From Bacillus sp. ZZV12-4809 (GTDB lineage Bacteria > Bacillota > Bacilli > Bacillales > Cytobacillaceae): a stretch of DNA of 64,000 nucleotides. Shown here piece after piece: positions 8,627 to 17,428 of this stretch. A model generated the notes under the pieces. It was given only the letters and a program-made list of their open reading frames with translations, did not search any database and was not told where the DNA came from. The DNA is taken from contig NZ_VCRN01000010.1 of NCBI RefSeq assembly GCF_009849585.1, positions 1 to 64,000 of the forward strand, in the 5' to 3' direction. Made by a program: the position numbers and the translations under genes. Positions within the stretch are counted from its first letter, which is position 1. Each line of letters begins with the position of its first letter.

Positions 8627-9372
8627 GTTACGGAAAGTTCGCTTATCTATATGACAGGCTGATGGAAGATGTTCCGTATGACAGCTGGATTAAATTAGTC
8701 AAAGAAAAGCATGAAGAATTTAATGTTTCCGGAAAGAAATTGCTGGATCTTGCATGCGGCACAGGACAGCTTTCAATAAGGTTAAGTGAACAGGGCTATG
8801 ATGTAACAGGTGTCGATTTATCAGAGGATATGCTCGCAGTAGCCCAATCAAAGGCTGAGCAAAAAGGTCTTCAAATCCCATTTTTCCTGCAGAACATGGC
8901 AGAGCTTGAAGGGTTTAGTGAATTTGATATCATTGGCATTTTTTGTGATTCTCTGAATTACCTGGAAACAGAATCAGATGTGATGAACACATTCTGCCGG
9001 GTTCATAGTCATTTAAAAAATGATGGCCTATTTATCTTTGATGTCCATTCCATTTATAAAATGATGCAGATATTCATGAACCAGACATTTGCTGAAAATG
9101 ATGAGGAAATTTCATTTATCTGGCACAGTTATCAGGGGGAATATCCCAATTCTGTAGAGCATGATCTTTCATTTTTTGTTCTGGACGAAGAAACTGGAAA
9201 GTATGACCGCTATGATGAACTTCACCTGCAGCGTACTTATCCTATTGATCAATATAAAAGCTGGCTTGAGGAATGCGGTTTTGAACTTGTTGAAGTATCA
9301 GCAGATTTTGAAGAAGGACCGCCAGGCAGCCAGGCAGAACGAATCATTTTTATTGCAAAGAAAAGGCATTAA
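8623..9372 (+). CDS. yqeM: Class I SAM-dependent methyltransferase YqeM
   Basis: A putative methyltransferase with the SAM-binding motif LDLACGTGQ at residues 41-49 and a second acidic motif (GVDLSEDM). 249 residues. The substrate is unknown. It closes the yqeG operon: it starts inside the rsfS stop codon (ATGA) and ends at a strong terminator. Confidence 0.9.
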   Translation: MSYGKFAYLYDRLMEDVPYDSWIKLVKEKHEEFNVSGKKLLDLACGTGQLSIRLSEQGYDVTGVDLSEDMLAVAQSKAEQKGLQIPFFLQNMAELEGFSEFDIIGIFCDSLNYLETESDVMNTFCRVHSHLKNDGLFIFDVHSIYKMMQIFMNQTFAENDEEISFIWHSYQGEYPNSVEHDLSFFVLDEETGKYDRYDELHLQRTYPIDQYKSWLEECGFELVEVSADFEEGPPGSQAERIIFIAKKRH

Positions 9373-9377
9373 TTAAA

Positions 9378-9408
9378 AACAGCCGGTTTTATTCCGGCTG
9401 TTTTTTTT
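9378..9408 (+). terminator. Terminator of the yqeG-yqeM operon
   Basis: A perfect 9-bp stem (9378-9386 with 9394-9402), 7-nt loop and eight T's. Confidence 0.9.
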
Positions 9409-9444
9409 AAAAAATGCAGGATTATTTCTATTAATATCGAATAG

Positions 9445-10269
9445 CTAATGGAGAGAGTACTGCTTTTTTACTTCAAGAAGATCTTCATCAAACTTTGAAT
9501 GTGTAGCCTGGAATAAGTGTTCAAATATGCTGCCGAGCTCGGCTTCAAGAATTTTAATTCCCTCTCCTGTAATTCCTCCTTTGACACACACCTTCTCCTG
9601 CAATGTAGGCAATGTATAAAAACCTTTTTTCAATAAGTCCCCAAGCCCTATCAGCATTTCTCCTGCAAGCTTAGTTGCTGTTTCATTATCAATTTCCGTT
9701 TCAGCAACTGCCGCATCGATGAAACGCTGTGTCAAATAGCTGAAAAAGGCAGGTCCGCAGCTGACAATATCCGAAGAAACCCTGGTAATTTCCTCCTCTA
9801 TAAAGACAGGCGTGGAGATGCTTTCAAAAAGCTTGTTGAGTTCCCCTTTCCATTGTTCGCTGCACTGGTCACCGAATGATAATAATGAAACCCCTGATAA
9901 GGCCCTATTTGTTATGCTTGGAATCGCCCTCGCTGCTGAACAAGGCACAATAGATTCGAGCTGTTTTACACTAATAGGGCTGGTTATGGATACTACACAT
10001 TTATCTTCTGACAGGACCGGCGAAATATCCTGAACGACATTATAAACATCATGAGGCTTAACGCAAATAAAGATCAGCGAAGAACGATGGGCAGCCTCTC
10101 TTGCATTATTTACAACAGTAATTTCCTGATGCGTTTCTTTTATTTCCATCGCTTTTGCCACTGTCCGATTGGTTATCGTCAAGCTGGCCGGAGAAATGGC
10201 TCCCCCATCCAGGAAGGCCTCGGTCAAAATTCTCCCCATATTACCTGTGCCTATAATTCCGATTTTCAA
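9445..10269 (-). CDS. comER: Late competence protein ComER (pyrroline-5-carboxylate reductase family)
   Basis: Related to ProC by its Rossmann motif GIIGTGNMG at the N-terminus. ComER lies divergent to comEA in Bacillus; it is not needed for DNA uptake, and links to sporulation or biofilm have been proposed. The open frame extends to 10482, but I place the start at TTG 10269, 9 nt after AAGGAGG. That gives MKIGIIGTGNMG and 274 residues, the family length (273 in B. subtilis). The extension to 10482 runs across the comEA start and has no homology-like sequence. Confidence 0.92.
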   Translation of the reverse strand: MKIGIIGTGNMGRILTEAFLDGGAISPASLTITNRTVAKAMEIKETHQEITVVNNAREAAHRSSLIFICVKPHDVYNVVQDISPVLSEDKCVVSITSPISVKQLESIVPCSAARAIPSITNRALSGVSLLSFGDQCSEQWKGELNKLFESISTPVFIEEEITRVSSDIVSCGPAFFSYLTQRFIDAAVAETEIDNETATKLAGEMLIGLGDLLKKGFYTLPTLQEKVCVKGGITGEGIKILEAELGSIFEHLFQATHSKFDEDLLEVKKQYSLH

Positions 10270-10302
10270 TGCTACATCCCTCCTTAAAAAAGCAGGCTCT
10301 CT

Positions 10303-10316
10303 CATATAACGATATG
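10303..10316. promoter_or_regulatory. Short inverted repeat in the comER-comEA divergent region
   Basis: CATAT-AACG-ATATG in the 90-bp region that must hold both promoters. It could be an operator or chance AT-rich symmetry. No convincing pair of ComK boxes was found nearby. Confidence 0.2.
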
Positions 10317-10359
10317 TATCAAAAAAACATTTATTCCAAAAAGAAAGGATGAAACTATA

Positions 10360-10992
10360 GTGACCGAATGGATAAAAACGTATAAATTTTACATTGCAGG
10401 AGGGGCGATCGCATTGGCTGCACTCCTCTATTATTATTTGGCTCCCGTTCCTGAGACTGAAGTATTTCCTGAGATTGAACAATCAATTGCAATGACTGAA
10501 GAAGAGGGTAAAGAAACAGCGGGTGATATGCAGGCTGAACAGGCGCCACTGCTAATGAAAGCAGATGTTAAAGGCGCAGTAAAAAAACCGGGAGTGTACG
10601 AAGCACAGCAGGGTGAAAGGGTAATAGACCTGCTGGAAAAAGCAGGGGGACTGACGGAAAAAGCGGATAGCGCTAAAATTAATTTTGCCCTCAAAGTTAC
10701 AGATGAAATGGTGATCTATGTTCCGAAAGAGGGGGAAATTCCAGAAGAGGCTCCGATGGGGGGCGGGATTTCCGAGGGTAAAGGACAGCAGGATAGCGGA
10801 AAGGTGAATATAAATGGTGCAGATGAAGCAGAATTGCAAACATTGCCGGGGATTGGCCCCTCTAAAGCTGCTGCGATAATTGAACACCGCGATACAAATG
10901 GATCCTTTAAGGCAATTGAGGATTTAAAATCTATATCAGGGATAGGGGATAAAACCTTCGAAAAACTCAAAGATCATATCAGTGTAAACTAA
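10360..10992 (+). CDS. comEA: Competence DNA receptor ComEA
   Basis: Membrane-anchored receptor that binds double-stranded DNA outside the cell during transformation. One N-terminal membrane helix (residues about 9-25), then a SLBB domain (VKGAVKKPGVYE) and two helix-hairpin-helix motifs at the C-terminus (LPGIGPSKA, ISGIGDKT). 210 residues. GTG start 8 nt after AAAGGATG. It leads the comEA-comEB-comEC cluster. Confidence 0.95.
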   Translation: MTEWIKTYKFYIAGGAIALAALLYYYLAPVPETEVFPEIEQSIAMTEEEGKETAGDMQAEQAPLLMKADVKGAVKKPGVYEAQQGERVIDLLEKAGGLTEKADSAKINFALKVTDEMVIYVPKEGEIPEEAPMGGGISEGKGQQDSGKVNINGADEAELQTLPGIGPSKAAAIIEHRDTNGSFKAIEDLKSISGIGDKTFEKLKDHISVN

Positions 10993-11089
10993 TTTCATCC
11001 CATTGACCTTCTTTAGCTTGAGGCTTACACTATTGAGAGAAAAAGCTAAGAATTCAGGGCATGTATGCCTGTATAAAGGGGAGAGACAG

Positions 11090-11653
11090 ATGGACCGGAT
11101 TTCCTGGAACCAATATTTTATGGCACAAAGCCATTTACTTGCTTTGAGGAGCACATGTACAAGGCTTGCGGTCGGGGCAACAATTGTAAGGGATAAGAGA
11201 ATCATTGCGGGCGGCTATAATGGATCAATTGCCGGTGGTGAACATTGTGTTGATGAAGGCTGCTATGTTATTGATAACCATTGTGTCAGGACTATTCATG
11301 CGGAAATGAATGCGATTTTACAGTGTGCAAAGTTTGGGGTGCCGACAAGTGATGCAGAAATATATGTAACTCATTTCCCTTGCCTTCAATGCTGTAAAGC
11401 AATAATACAGGCGGGGATCAAAACAGTTTACTACGCGCAAGATTATAAAAATCACCCTTATGGAATTGAACTCTTTGAGAAGGCCGGAGTGAAAACTGTC
11501 CAGGTGGCAGCTGAAAAAGTATCGTTCGAAGACAGCATACAGGAGAAACGTGATTTTATAGAATATTTAATTAATGAGCTTGAAAAAAACGGTGAAAATC
11601 AGGACATTTTGAAAAGCTATAAAGAAAAAAAGGACAAGCTGTTTCAAAAATAA
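11090..11653 (+). CDS. comEB: dCMP deaminase ComEB
   Basis: Deaminates dCMP to dUMP; it sits in the competence operon but is dispensable for transformation in B. subtilis. Zinc ligands are His70 (HAEMN, with catalytic Glu72), Cys98 and Cys101. The frame opens at 11003, but the ATG at 11090 follows GGGGAG and gives MDRISWNQYF, aligned with the B. subtilis start; 187 residues. The intervening 11003-11089 is taken as leader. Confidence 0.94.
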   Translation: MDRISWNQYFMAQSHLLALRSTCTRLAVGATIVRDKRIIAGGYNGSIAGGEHCVDEGCYVIDNHCVRTIHAEMNAILQCAKFGVPTSDAEIYVTHFPCLQCCKAIIQAGIKTVYYAQDYKNHPYGIELFEKAGVKTVQVAAEKVSFEDSIQEKRDFIEYLINELEKNGENQDILKSYKEKKDKLFQK

Positions 11654-11665
11654 AGGCCATTGACA

Positions 11666-11697
11666 GGAGCAGTATCTATCTGATAAGGTGCTGCTCC
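11666..11697 (+). other. Inverted repeat between comEB and comEC
   Basis: A 7-bp stem (11666-11672 with 11691-11697) with an inner GTATC/GATA pairing. No T-run follows, so it is more likely an mRNA-stability or processing hairpin than a terminator. Confidence 0.4.
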
Positions 11698-11723
11698 CTT
11701 AAAAAAACTAAAGGAGAAATGAT

Positions 11724-14048
11724 ATGAAAGGCAGATGGATCTACGCAGCGGCTGCCTCGCTCCTGGGGATTTTGACATCTTTTTTTCATCCGGCAATTGC
11801 TATCATTTTTTCTCTTCTTGCCCTATTCCTCGTCAAAAGAAATATCTTGGTCAAAAAGAACATGACTATCCTGATTTTGATTTATCTTGCCTTTTCCATA
11901 AGAAGTGAAATAGCGGAAGAATATAACAGAACAAGTCTTAGAGGAAATGAGAGTAATTTTGAAATTGCCCTGTCAGAATCAGTAAAGATAGATGGGGACC
12001 TTCTCACAGTCCAAGTTGAATTGACCGAAAAAAAAGAAAAGCTGGCTGCCAGGTATAAGATCAAATCCGAAACAGAACAAAATTTCCTTTCAGACTATCT
12101 TAAGATAGGAATGACATGCCGGGTCAATGGCACCTTGCGGATTCCTCCCGCATCCACAAATCCCAATTCCTTCAGCTACAAGGATTACTTAAATCATAAC
12201 AGTATTTTTTGGATCCTCGAATTGGAACAATTAAACCTCTCTGATTGCACCTACAATAAAAGCACCATTATGTTACCTATTTTGAAAATGAGAGAAATGG
12301 GAACACATTATATTTTAGACCATTTCCCAGAACAGACAGCTCCGCTGGCAATCGCCCTTATTTTTGGCGATCGGAATTTTATAGAAGAGGATACTATTGC
12401 TTTATATCAGAAAATCGGTATTATTCATTTGCTTGCCATATCCGGCCTTCATGTAGGAATGCTTGCTGGAATGTTTTTTCTGGCGGGAATACGTGCCGGA
12501 ATTACGAGAGAAAAAGTGACTGGCATCTTATTCGCGGGTCTGCCTTTATACGCAATCCTGACCGGTGCTGCACCATCTGTTCTGCGGGCTGTATTTATGA
12601 TGATGGTGGTTTTGCTTGCAAAGAAGCTGAGAGCACCTATTCAATTAGCCGATGTTATCTCCATTGTGTTTGTTATCTACCTTTTCTTCTCCCCTTTTGT
12701 TATCTATAATGCGGGGTTTCAGCTGTCTTTTGCTGTTTCCTTTTCGCTTATACTGTCAGCACCAGCCATCCTCAGGAAATTCACTCATCCCTTCGCTGTT
12801 ATCCTGTCTGTTTCCTTTATTTGCCAGGCAGCGGCCATTCCGATTCTCCTTTGGCATTTTTATGAAGTATCGGTTATTTCCGTATTTGCCAATCTGATCT
12901 TTGTGCCTTTGTATTCTTCAATATTCCTACCTTTGGTATTAATTCTATTCATTATTGATTTGTTAACAGGAGGGAGGGCTGATTTCTTACTTAGTGTTTT
13001 TGAAAAAATAATCGTTTTTCTTAATTGGGCTGCTCAAATGCTTTCGGCCATTCCTAATTCGACCCTTATTCTTGGCAGACCATCACTGGTGCTGATCATC
13101 ATATATCTTCTGCTGATTCCCGCATTCTTTGCAGGCTGGGAAAGGTCAAAAAACAAAATAGTTACTAAGTATGGTATCCTTCTCATCCTTCCTATATTAA
13201 TTCATTACTTATCAAATGTGCTGACACCCTATGGTGAAATTACATTTATTGATGTTGGGCAGGGTGACAGCATTCTGATTAAGCTTCCGTTTGGGAGAGG
13301 GAATTATTTGATAGATTCAGGAGGCACGCTCATGTTTGAGACTGAGGATTGGAAGATGCGAAGCGATCCATATGAAACAGGTAAGGACACAGTAGTGCCT
13401 TTTTTAAAAAGCAAAGGGATCAGTAAAATAGATAAATTTTTTCTCACTCACGGGGATATGGACCACATTGGCGGAGCATCAGCTGTTCTGAGGGAAATAA
13501 AGGTAAATTCTATTGTTTTCCCGCAGGGAGCTGAGTTCTTGAAAGCTGAAAAGGATTTAATGGATCAGGCAAAAATTAACAAAGGCGAAATTATCTTTAC
13601 AAAAGCCGGAGATAGCTGGCTCATAGGAGATTCCGTATTTCAAGTTTTGTCCCCGTTTGGCGGAGAGATGGGGGAGGTTGTTGGAAAAAATGATGGATCA
13701 ATTGTCCTTTTTGCCCAAGTGGGAGGTTTAAGCTGGCTGTTTACCGGTGATTTGGAGGAGCAGGGGGAAGGTCAGCTCATTAAGTCTTATCCCAAACTAA
13801 AAGCGGATGTTTTGAAAGTTGCACATCATGGAAGCAAAACCTCCTCAACAGATTTGTTTCTCGCCGGAGTGAAGCCGCGGATTGGTGTTATATCTGCAGG
13901 CGCGAACAACAGGTATGGGCACCCTCATAATGATGTAATGAACAGGCTAAATAGCTATAATGTAAAAGTTTTGAGAACCGATAAGCAAGGAGCAGTTACT
14001 TACTTTTTTAAAGGGGATTCAGGAACCTTTTCAGTGCAGCTTCCATAG
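11724..14048 (+). CDS. comEC: DNA internalization channel protein ComEC/Rec2
   Basis: Polytopic membrane protein that carries single-stranded DNA into the cell. 774 residues: N-terminal membrane segments, an OB-fold-like outer domain (about 50-160), the competence domain with about eight further helices, and a C-terminal metallo-beta-lactamase-like domain. The latter keeps HGDMDH (His576, Asp578, Asp580, His581), so it has metal ligands for the proposed nuclease role. ATG after AAAGGAG. It ends the comE cluster and is convergent with yqzM. Confidence 0.95.
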   Translation: MKGRWIYAAAASLLGILTSFFHPAIAIIFSLLALFLVKRNILVKKNMTILILIYLAFSIRSEIAEEYNRTSLRGNESNFEIALSESVKIDGDLLTVQVELTEKKEKLAARYKIKSETEQNFLSDYLKIGMTCRVNGTLRIPPASTNPNSFSYKDYLNHNSIFWILELEQLNLSDCTYNKSTIMLPILKMREMGTHYILDHFPEQTAPLAIALIFGDRNFIEEDTIALYQKIGIIHLLAISGLHVGMLAGMFFLAGIRAGITREKVTGILFAGLPLYAILTGAAPSVLRAVFMMMVVLLAKKLRAPIQLADVISIVFVIYLFFSPFVIYNAGFQLSFAVSFSLILSAPAILRKFTHPFAVILSVSFICQAAAIPILLWHFYEVSVISVFANLIFVPLYSSIFLPLVLILFIIDLLTGGRADFLLSVFEKIIVFLNWAAQMLSAIPNSTLILGRPSLVLIIIYLLLIPAFFAGWERSKNKIVTKYGILLILPILIHYLSNVLTPYGEITFIDVGQGDSILIKLPFGRGNYLIDSGGTLMFETEDWKMRSDPYETGKDTVVPFLKSKGISKIDKFFLTHGDMDHIGGASAVLREIKVNSIVFPQGAEFLKAEKDLMDQAKINKGEIIFTKAGDSWLIGDSVFQVLSPFGGEMGEVVGKNDGSIVLFAQVGGLSWLFTGDLEEQGEGQLIKSYPKLKADVLKVAHHGSKTSSTDLFLAGVKPRIGVISAGANNRYGHPHNDVMNRLNSYNVKVLRTDKQGAVTYFFKGDSGTFSVQLP

Positions 14049-14094
14049 TATATGTTAGAAAGCGTAATACTTTATCGCAATTCAGCCAAAAAAA

Positions 14095-14114
14095 GAGGCT
14101 GCCAAGGCAGCCTC
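14095..14114 (-). terminator. Terminator of yqzM
   Basis: A 9-bp GC-rich stem (14095-14103 with 14106-14114), with a run of seven T's on the minus strand. A second 9-bp inverted repeat (14115-14123 with 14133-14141) directly adjoins it and may help end comEC transcription. Confidence 0.75.
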
Positions 14115-14155
14115 AATGTGTCAGCGGTATGGTGACACATTACTTTATGTAGCCA

Positions 14156-14290
14156 TTAAGCTCCTAAAAATTTAATGACTGTTGCAATAATAAATAACGT
14201 TGCGAAGAAACCGAATGATACGATGAATCCTACACCAGAGTCGATTGCATCATTACGTTTGCTTTGGACGTTCTTTTCAAATTCGTTCAC
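14156..14290 (-). CDS. yqzM: Small membrane protein YqzM
   Basis: A 44-residue protein too short for most gene finders. It has a polar N-terminus (MNEFEKNVQSKRNDAID) and one membrane helix (GVGFIVSFGFF onward to VIKFLGA). It is nearly identical to B. subtilis YqzM, which also lies between comEC and holA. GTG start with GGAGGGG upstream. Function unknown. Confidence 0.9.
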   Translation of the reverse strand: MNEFEKNVQSKRNDAIDSGVGFIVSFGFFATLFIIATVIKFLGA

Positions 14291-14483
14291 AGTCTACCCC
14301 TCCTATTTCCTATATAGTATAAGTCATTCAATTGAAAAAATCTAGAGTTCCCCTGCCCTTTTCCTGCATTAGCAGGAGTTGTCACAAATATGACGAAACA
14401 TCAAGGGGAAAATAATAACCAAGGGTGCACCGCAGCTTCCTGAGTTTCCCGGGCCTCAGGAATGCAGCGTTCTATATAGATTG

Positions 14484-14513
14484 GAAATTGGCGTTCATCC
14501 GGGCGCCAATTTC
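14484..14513 (+). promoter_or_regulatory. Hairpin upstream of holA
   Basis: A perfect 10-bp stem (14484-14493 with 14504-14513) and 10-nt loop, about 75 nt before the holA start. Only a weak T-rich tail follows. It may be a leader terminator or attenuator. The rest of 14291-14588 holds no gene that I can see. Confidence 0.45.
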
Positions 14514-14588
14514 TTATGTCTTGTCAAATTGCCATCGCTTCTTTAGGATATATAGTGAATATATTGAATGGCGAACGGAGAGAAGAAA

Positions 14589-15629
14589 TTGGTTTTTGAT
14601 ATTTGGAACAGAATTAAAGCGAAAAGTTTTGCTCCTATTTATTTATTATACGGAACAGAACCTTATCTTATAAACGAAACGAAGCAGCTTCTGATCAACA
14701 ATGTGCTTAGCGAAGACGAAGCTGATTTTAATTTATCCTCTTATGACCTTGAGGAAACCCCTATTGATACAGCTCTTGAAGATGCGGAGACATTTCCGTT
14801 TATGGGTGAAAGAAGACTGATCTTTTTACATAACCCGGTTTTTTTAACATCAGAGAAAACGAAAGCTAAACAGGAGCATAATCTGTCAAAGCTTGAAGCC
14901 TATATGAAAGAACCTGCTCCATATTCTGTGGTGGTATTTTCCTCATCTGCAGAAAAACTTGATGATCGGAAAAAAATAACGAAGCAATTGAAAAAAACGG
15001 CTGCGGTTCTTGAGGCAAAGAAATTAAATGAAGGTGAATTGAAAGTCTGGATCAGGGAGCGGGCAGCATTAAACGGTGTGCAAATTGATGAATCGGCTGT
15101 TGAGCTGATTTTGACATTGGCAGGTGCCAATCTGTTTATTTTGACTAACGAGATCGATAAATTAGCCCTATATGCGAATGACACAAAGCGGATAGATGAA
15201 CAAATGGCAGAAAAAATGGTATCACGTTCTTTAGAGCAAAATATTTTTTCCCTTGTAGATAAGGTGGTTCACCGCAAAATTGAAGAAGCTCTGAGAATTT
15301 ATTATGATTTATTAAAGCAAAATGAGGAGCCCATTAAGATTTTATCTGTTATTACAGGGCAGTTCCGTTTGATTTATCAGGTGAAGGAGCTTGCCAGGAG
15401 AGGCTACGGCCAGCAGCAGATTGCAGGCTATTTAAAGGTTCATCCTTTTCGGGTGAAGCTTGCGGCCGGACAGGCTCAGCTGTTTGCAGACGAAGAACTT
15501 GCAGCAATCATAAGCTTGCTTGCTGAAGCAGATTACCAGATGAAAACAGGTGGCATGAATAAGACCATGCTGATTGAAATGTTCCTGTTTCGTCTGCAAA
15601 GTCAGGCCCTGAGAAAAAATCCTCAATAA
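14589..15629 (+). CDS. holA: DNA polymerase III subunit delta
   Basis: The clamp-loader delta subunit that opens the beta sliding clamp (YqeN in B. subtilis). It has the AAA+-like delta fold with YLLYGTEPYLI near the N-terminus, and has no need of a P-loop. I place the start at TTG 14589, since GGAGAG (14577-14582) lies just upstream. The ATG at 14568 has no ribosome binding site. That gives 346 residues, against 347 in B. subtilis. It ends at a strong terminator. Confidence 0.92.
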   Translation: MVFDIWNRIKAKSFAPIYLLYGTEPYLINETKQLLINNVLSEDEADFNLSSYDLEETPIDTALEDAETFPFMGERRLIFLHNPVFLTSEKTKAKQEHNLSKLEAYMKEPAPYSVVVFSSSAEKLDDRKKITKQLKKTAAVLEAKKLNEGELKVWIRERAALNGVQIDESAVELILTLAGANLFILTNEIDKLALYANDTKRIDEQMAEKMVSRSLEQNIFSLVDKVVHRKIEEALRIYYDLLKQNEEPIKILSVITGQFRLIYQVKELARRGYGQQQIAGYLKVHPFRVKLAAGQAQLFADEELAAIISLLAEADYQMKTGGMNKTMLIEMFLFRLQSQALRKNPQ

Positions 15630-15633
15630 AAAA

Positions 15634-15661
15634 AGCGGTCCGCATTTGGACCGCTTTTTTA
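15634..15661 (+). terminator. Terminator of holA
   Basis: A perfect 8-bp stem (15634-15641 with 15648-15655), then a T-run; A's on the other side make it usable in both directions. Confidence 0.85.
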
Positions 15662-15673
15662 TGTAAAATAAAA

Positions 15674-15693
15674 GGCTATCCCTTAAGATAGCC
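15674..15693 (-). terminator. Terminator of rpsT
   Basis: A 7-bp stem (15674-15680 with 15687-15693). On the minus strand it is followed by TTTTATTTTA. Confidence 0.75.
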
Positions 15694-15707
15694 GATATCT
15701 TTAAACA

Positions 15708-15974
15708 TTACGCATTTAAAGAGTTCATTTTTTTCATTAAACGAGACTTTTTACGGGCAGCAGCATTTTTGTGGATAAGACCTTTTGCAGCAGCTTTGTC
15801 CAGTTTACGAGCAGCATCAGCGAAAGATTCAGTTGCAGCAGCAGAATCGTTGTTTACGATTGCAGCATCAACCTTCTTAACAGCTGTACGCATTGCTGAT
15901 TTAACAGTAGCGTTTTGAGCGTTGCGAACTTCGTTAGTTTTAACACGCTTGATAGCAGATTTAATATTTGGCAT
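15708..15974 (-). CDS. rpsT: 30S ribosomal protein S20
   Basis: Primary 16S rRNA-binding protein of the small subunit, very basic and helical. 88 residues from [10 protein letters not shown]. The ATG at 15974 follows CAGGAGGTG; the frame opens earlier at 16019, but that would bury the ribosome binding site. It is convergent with holA, as in B. subtilis. Confidence 0.96.
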   Translation of the reverse strand: MPNIKSAIKRVKTNEVRNAQNATVKSAMRTAVKKVDAAIVNNDSAAATESFADAARKLDKAAAKGLIHKNAAARKKSRLMKKMNSLNA

Positions 15975-16132
15975 TCCATTCACCTCCTGAAAAAGCATCG
16001 AGATTCTATAACTCGACATTCACATTCATAACAAATTTCAGAACAAGTGATATTTTATCAAACACGGGGGCATAATGCAATACTCTGTAATCAAATTACT
16101 AAAGGATAAATTGGGAAGTTCAATCTTATTCT

Positions 16133-16162
16133 GCATGTTTTTAGATTTTAAAGGCAAAGATA
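16133..16162 (+). promoter_or_regulatory. Candidate sigma-F/sigma-G promoter for gpr
   Basis: GCATG (16133-16137), 15 bp, then GGCAAAGATA (16153-16162). The latter matches nine of ten positions of the sigma-F -10 consensus GGNRANANTW. gpr is a forespore gene in Bacillus, so the site makes sense, but it was found by eye. Confidence 0.4.
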
Positions 16163-16232
16163 GTATATATCTGAATTTTAGTGTATTGTCTTTATTTTCC
16201 AACCTAATAAGCTGAGAATGTGAGGGATACAT

Positions 16233-17360
16233 ATGAAGGAATCGATAGATTTAAGCCAATATTCAGTCCGAACAGACCTTGCTATTGAAGCAAGGGAAAT
16301 GGTAATCTCCGGCAGGCAGAAAGACAATGTTCATCAGCAGGAGAATCTTTCCCAAATAGAAGGCGTAATAATTAAAGAAAAAGAAGAAAACGATATAAAA
16401 ATTTCCTTTGTTGAAGTAACAAAGGAAGGTGCCGAGGCATTGGGGAAAAAAGAGGGAAAATATTTGACCCTTGAAGTAACGGGCATACGCCAGCAGGATA
16501 CGGAGCTGCAGCAAAAAGTGGAGAATGTGTTTGCAAGTGAATTTTCCCATTTTATCAAGCAGCTGGGTATTAATGAAGATGCATCATGTTTAATTGTCGG
16601 TCTGGGCAACTGGAATGTCACCCCAGATGCGCTGGGTCCGCAAGTTTGTGAAAACTTGCTTATTACAAGACACCTCTATCAGCTGCAGCCTGAAAGCGTT
16701 GAGGAAGGCTACCGGCCAGTAAGTGCTATTTCCCCGGGAGTGATGGGGCTGACCGGGATAGAAACAAGTGATATTATCTATGGCATTGTTGAAAAAACAA
16801 AGCCCGACTTTGTCATTGCTATCGATGCTCTTGCTTCCCGATCAATTGAGAGAGTCAATTCTACCATTCAAATTTCGGATACAGGGATACATCCTGGTTC
16901 TGGTGTCGGGAATAAACGCAAAGAAATCAGCAAAGAAACTTTAGGGATACCTGTCATAGCAATTGGAATTCCAACAGTTGTTGATGCCGTGTCCATCACG
17001 AGCGATACTATTGACTACATTCTGAAGCATTTCGGAAAGGAAATGAAAGAAGGCGGCCGCCCATCACGTGCCCTTGCTCCTGCAGGAATGACTTTTGGGG
17101 AGAAGAAAAAGCTGACTGATGAGGACCTGCCGGAGGAACATCATAGAAAAACCTTTCTTGGCATGATTGGAACCCTGCCTGAAGAGGAGAAGCGGAAGCT
17201 TATTTATGAAGTACTCTCGCCTTTGGGTCACAATCTTATGGTGACGCCAAAGGAAGTGGATGTATTTATTGAAGATATGTCAAACTTGATTGCTAACGGT
17301 TTGAATGCTGCGCTTCATCAAAAAGTGAATCAGGATAATGCCGGATTTTATACAAGGTAG
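16233..17360 (+). CDS. gpr: Spore germination protease GPR
   Basis: An aspartic-type protease that degrades the DNA-binding small acid-soluble spore proteins at germination. It is made as a zymogen in the forespore; the usual autocleavage region is visible as RTDLA at residues 13-17. The body is highly conserved ([31 protein letters not shown]). 375 residues, ATG after GAGGGA. spoIIP follows after 68 bp. Confidence 0.96.
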   Translation: MKESIDLSQYSVRTDLAIEAREMVISGRQKDNVHQQENLSQIEGVIIKEKEENDIKISFVEVTKEGAEALGKKEGKYLTLEVTGIRQQDTELQQKVENVFASEFSHFIKQLGINEDASCLIVGLGNWNVTPDALGPQVCENLLITRHLYQLQPESVEEGYRPVSAISPGVMGLTGIETSDIIYGIVEKTKPDFVIAIDALASRSIERVNSTIQISDTGIHPGSGVGNKRKEISKETLGIPVIAIGIPTVVDAVSITSDTIDYILKHFGKEMKEGGRPSRALAPAGMTFGEKKKLTDEDLPEEHHRKTFLGMIGTLPEEEKRKLIYEVLSPLGHNLMVTPKEVDVFIEDMSNLIANGLNAALHQKVNQDNAGFYTR

Positions 17361-17428
17361 AAAATACCTGTTCTATCTTCTCTAGCAAAGTCATAACATT
17401 TACTAGACTAGCAAGGAGAGGTGGAACA

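Noticed and set aside
10320..10345. Possible ComK box before comEA
   Set aside because: One AAAA-N5-TTTA half can be drawn, but the required second box at proper spacing is absent, so I do not call it.
10270..10482. N-terminal extension of ComER to 345 residues
   Set aside because: It crosses the comEA start and comEA ribosome binding site; a strong AAGGAGG with TTG at 10269 gives the family length.
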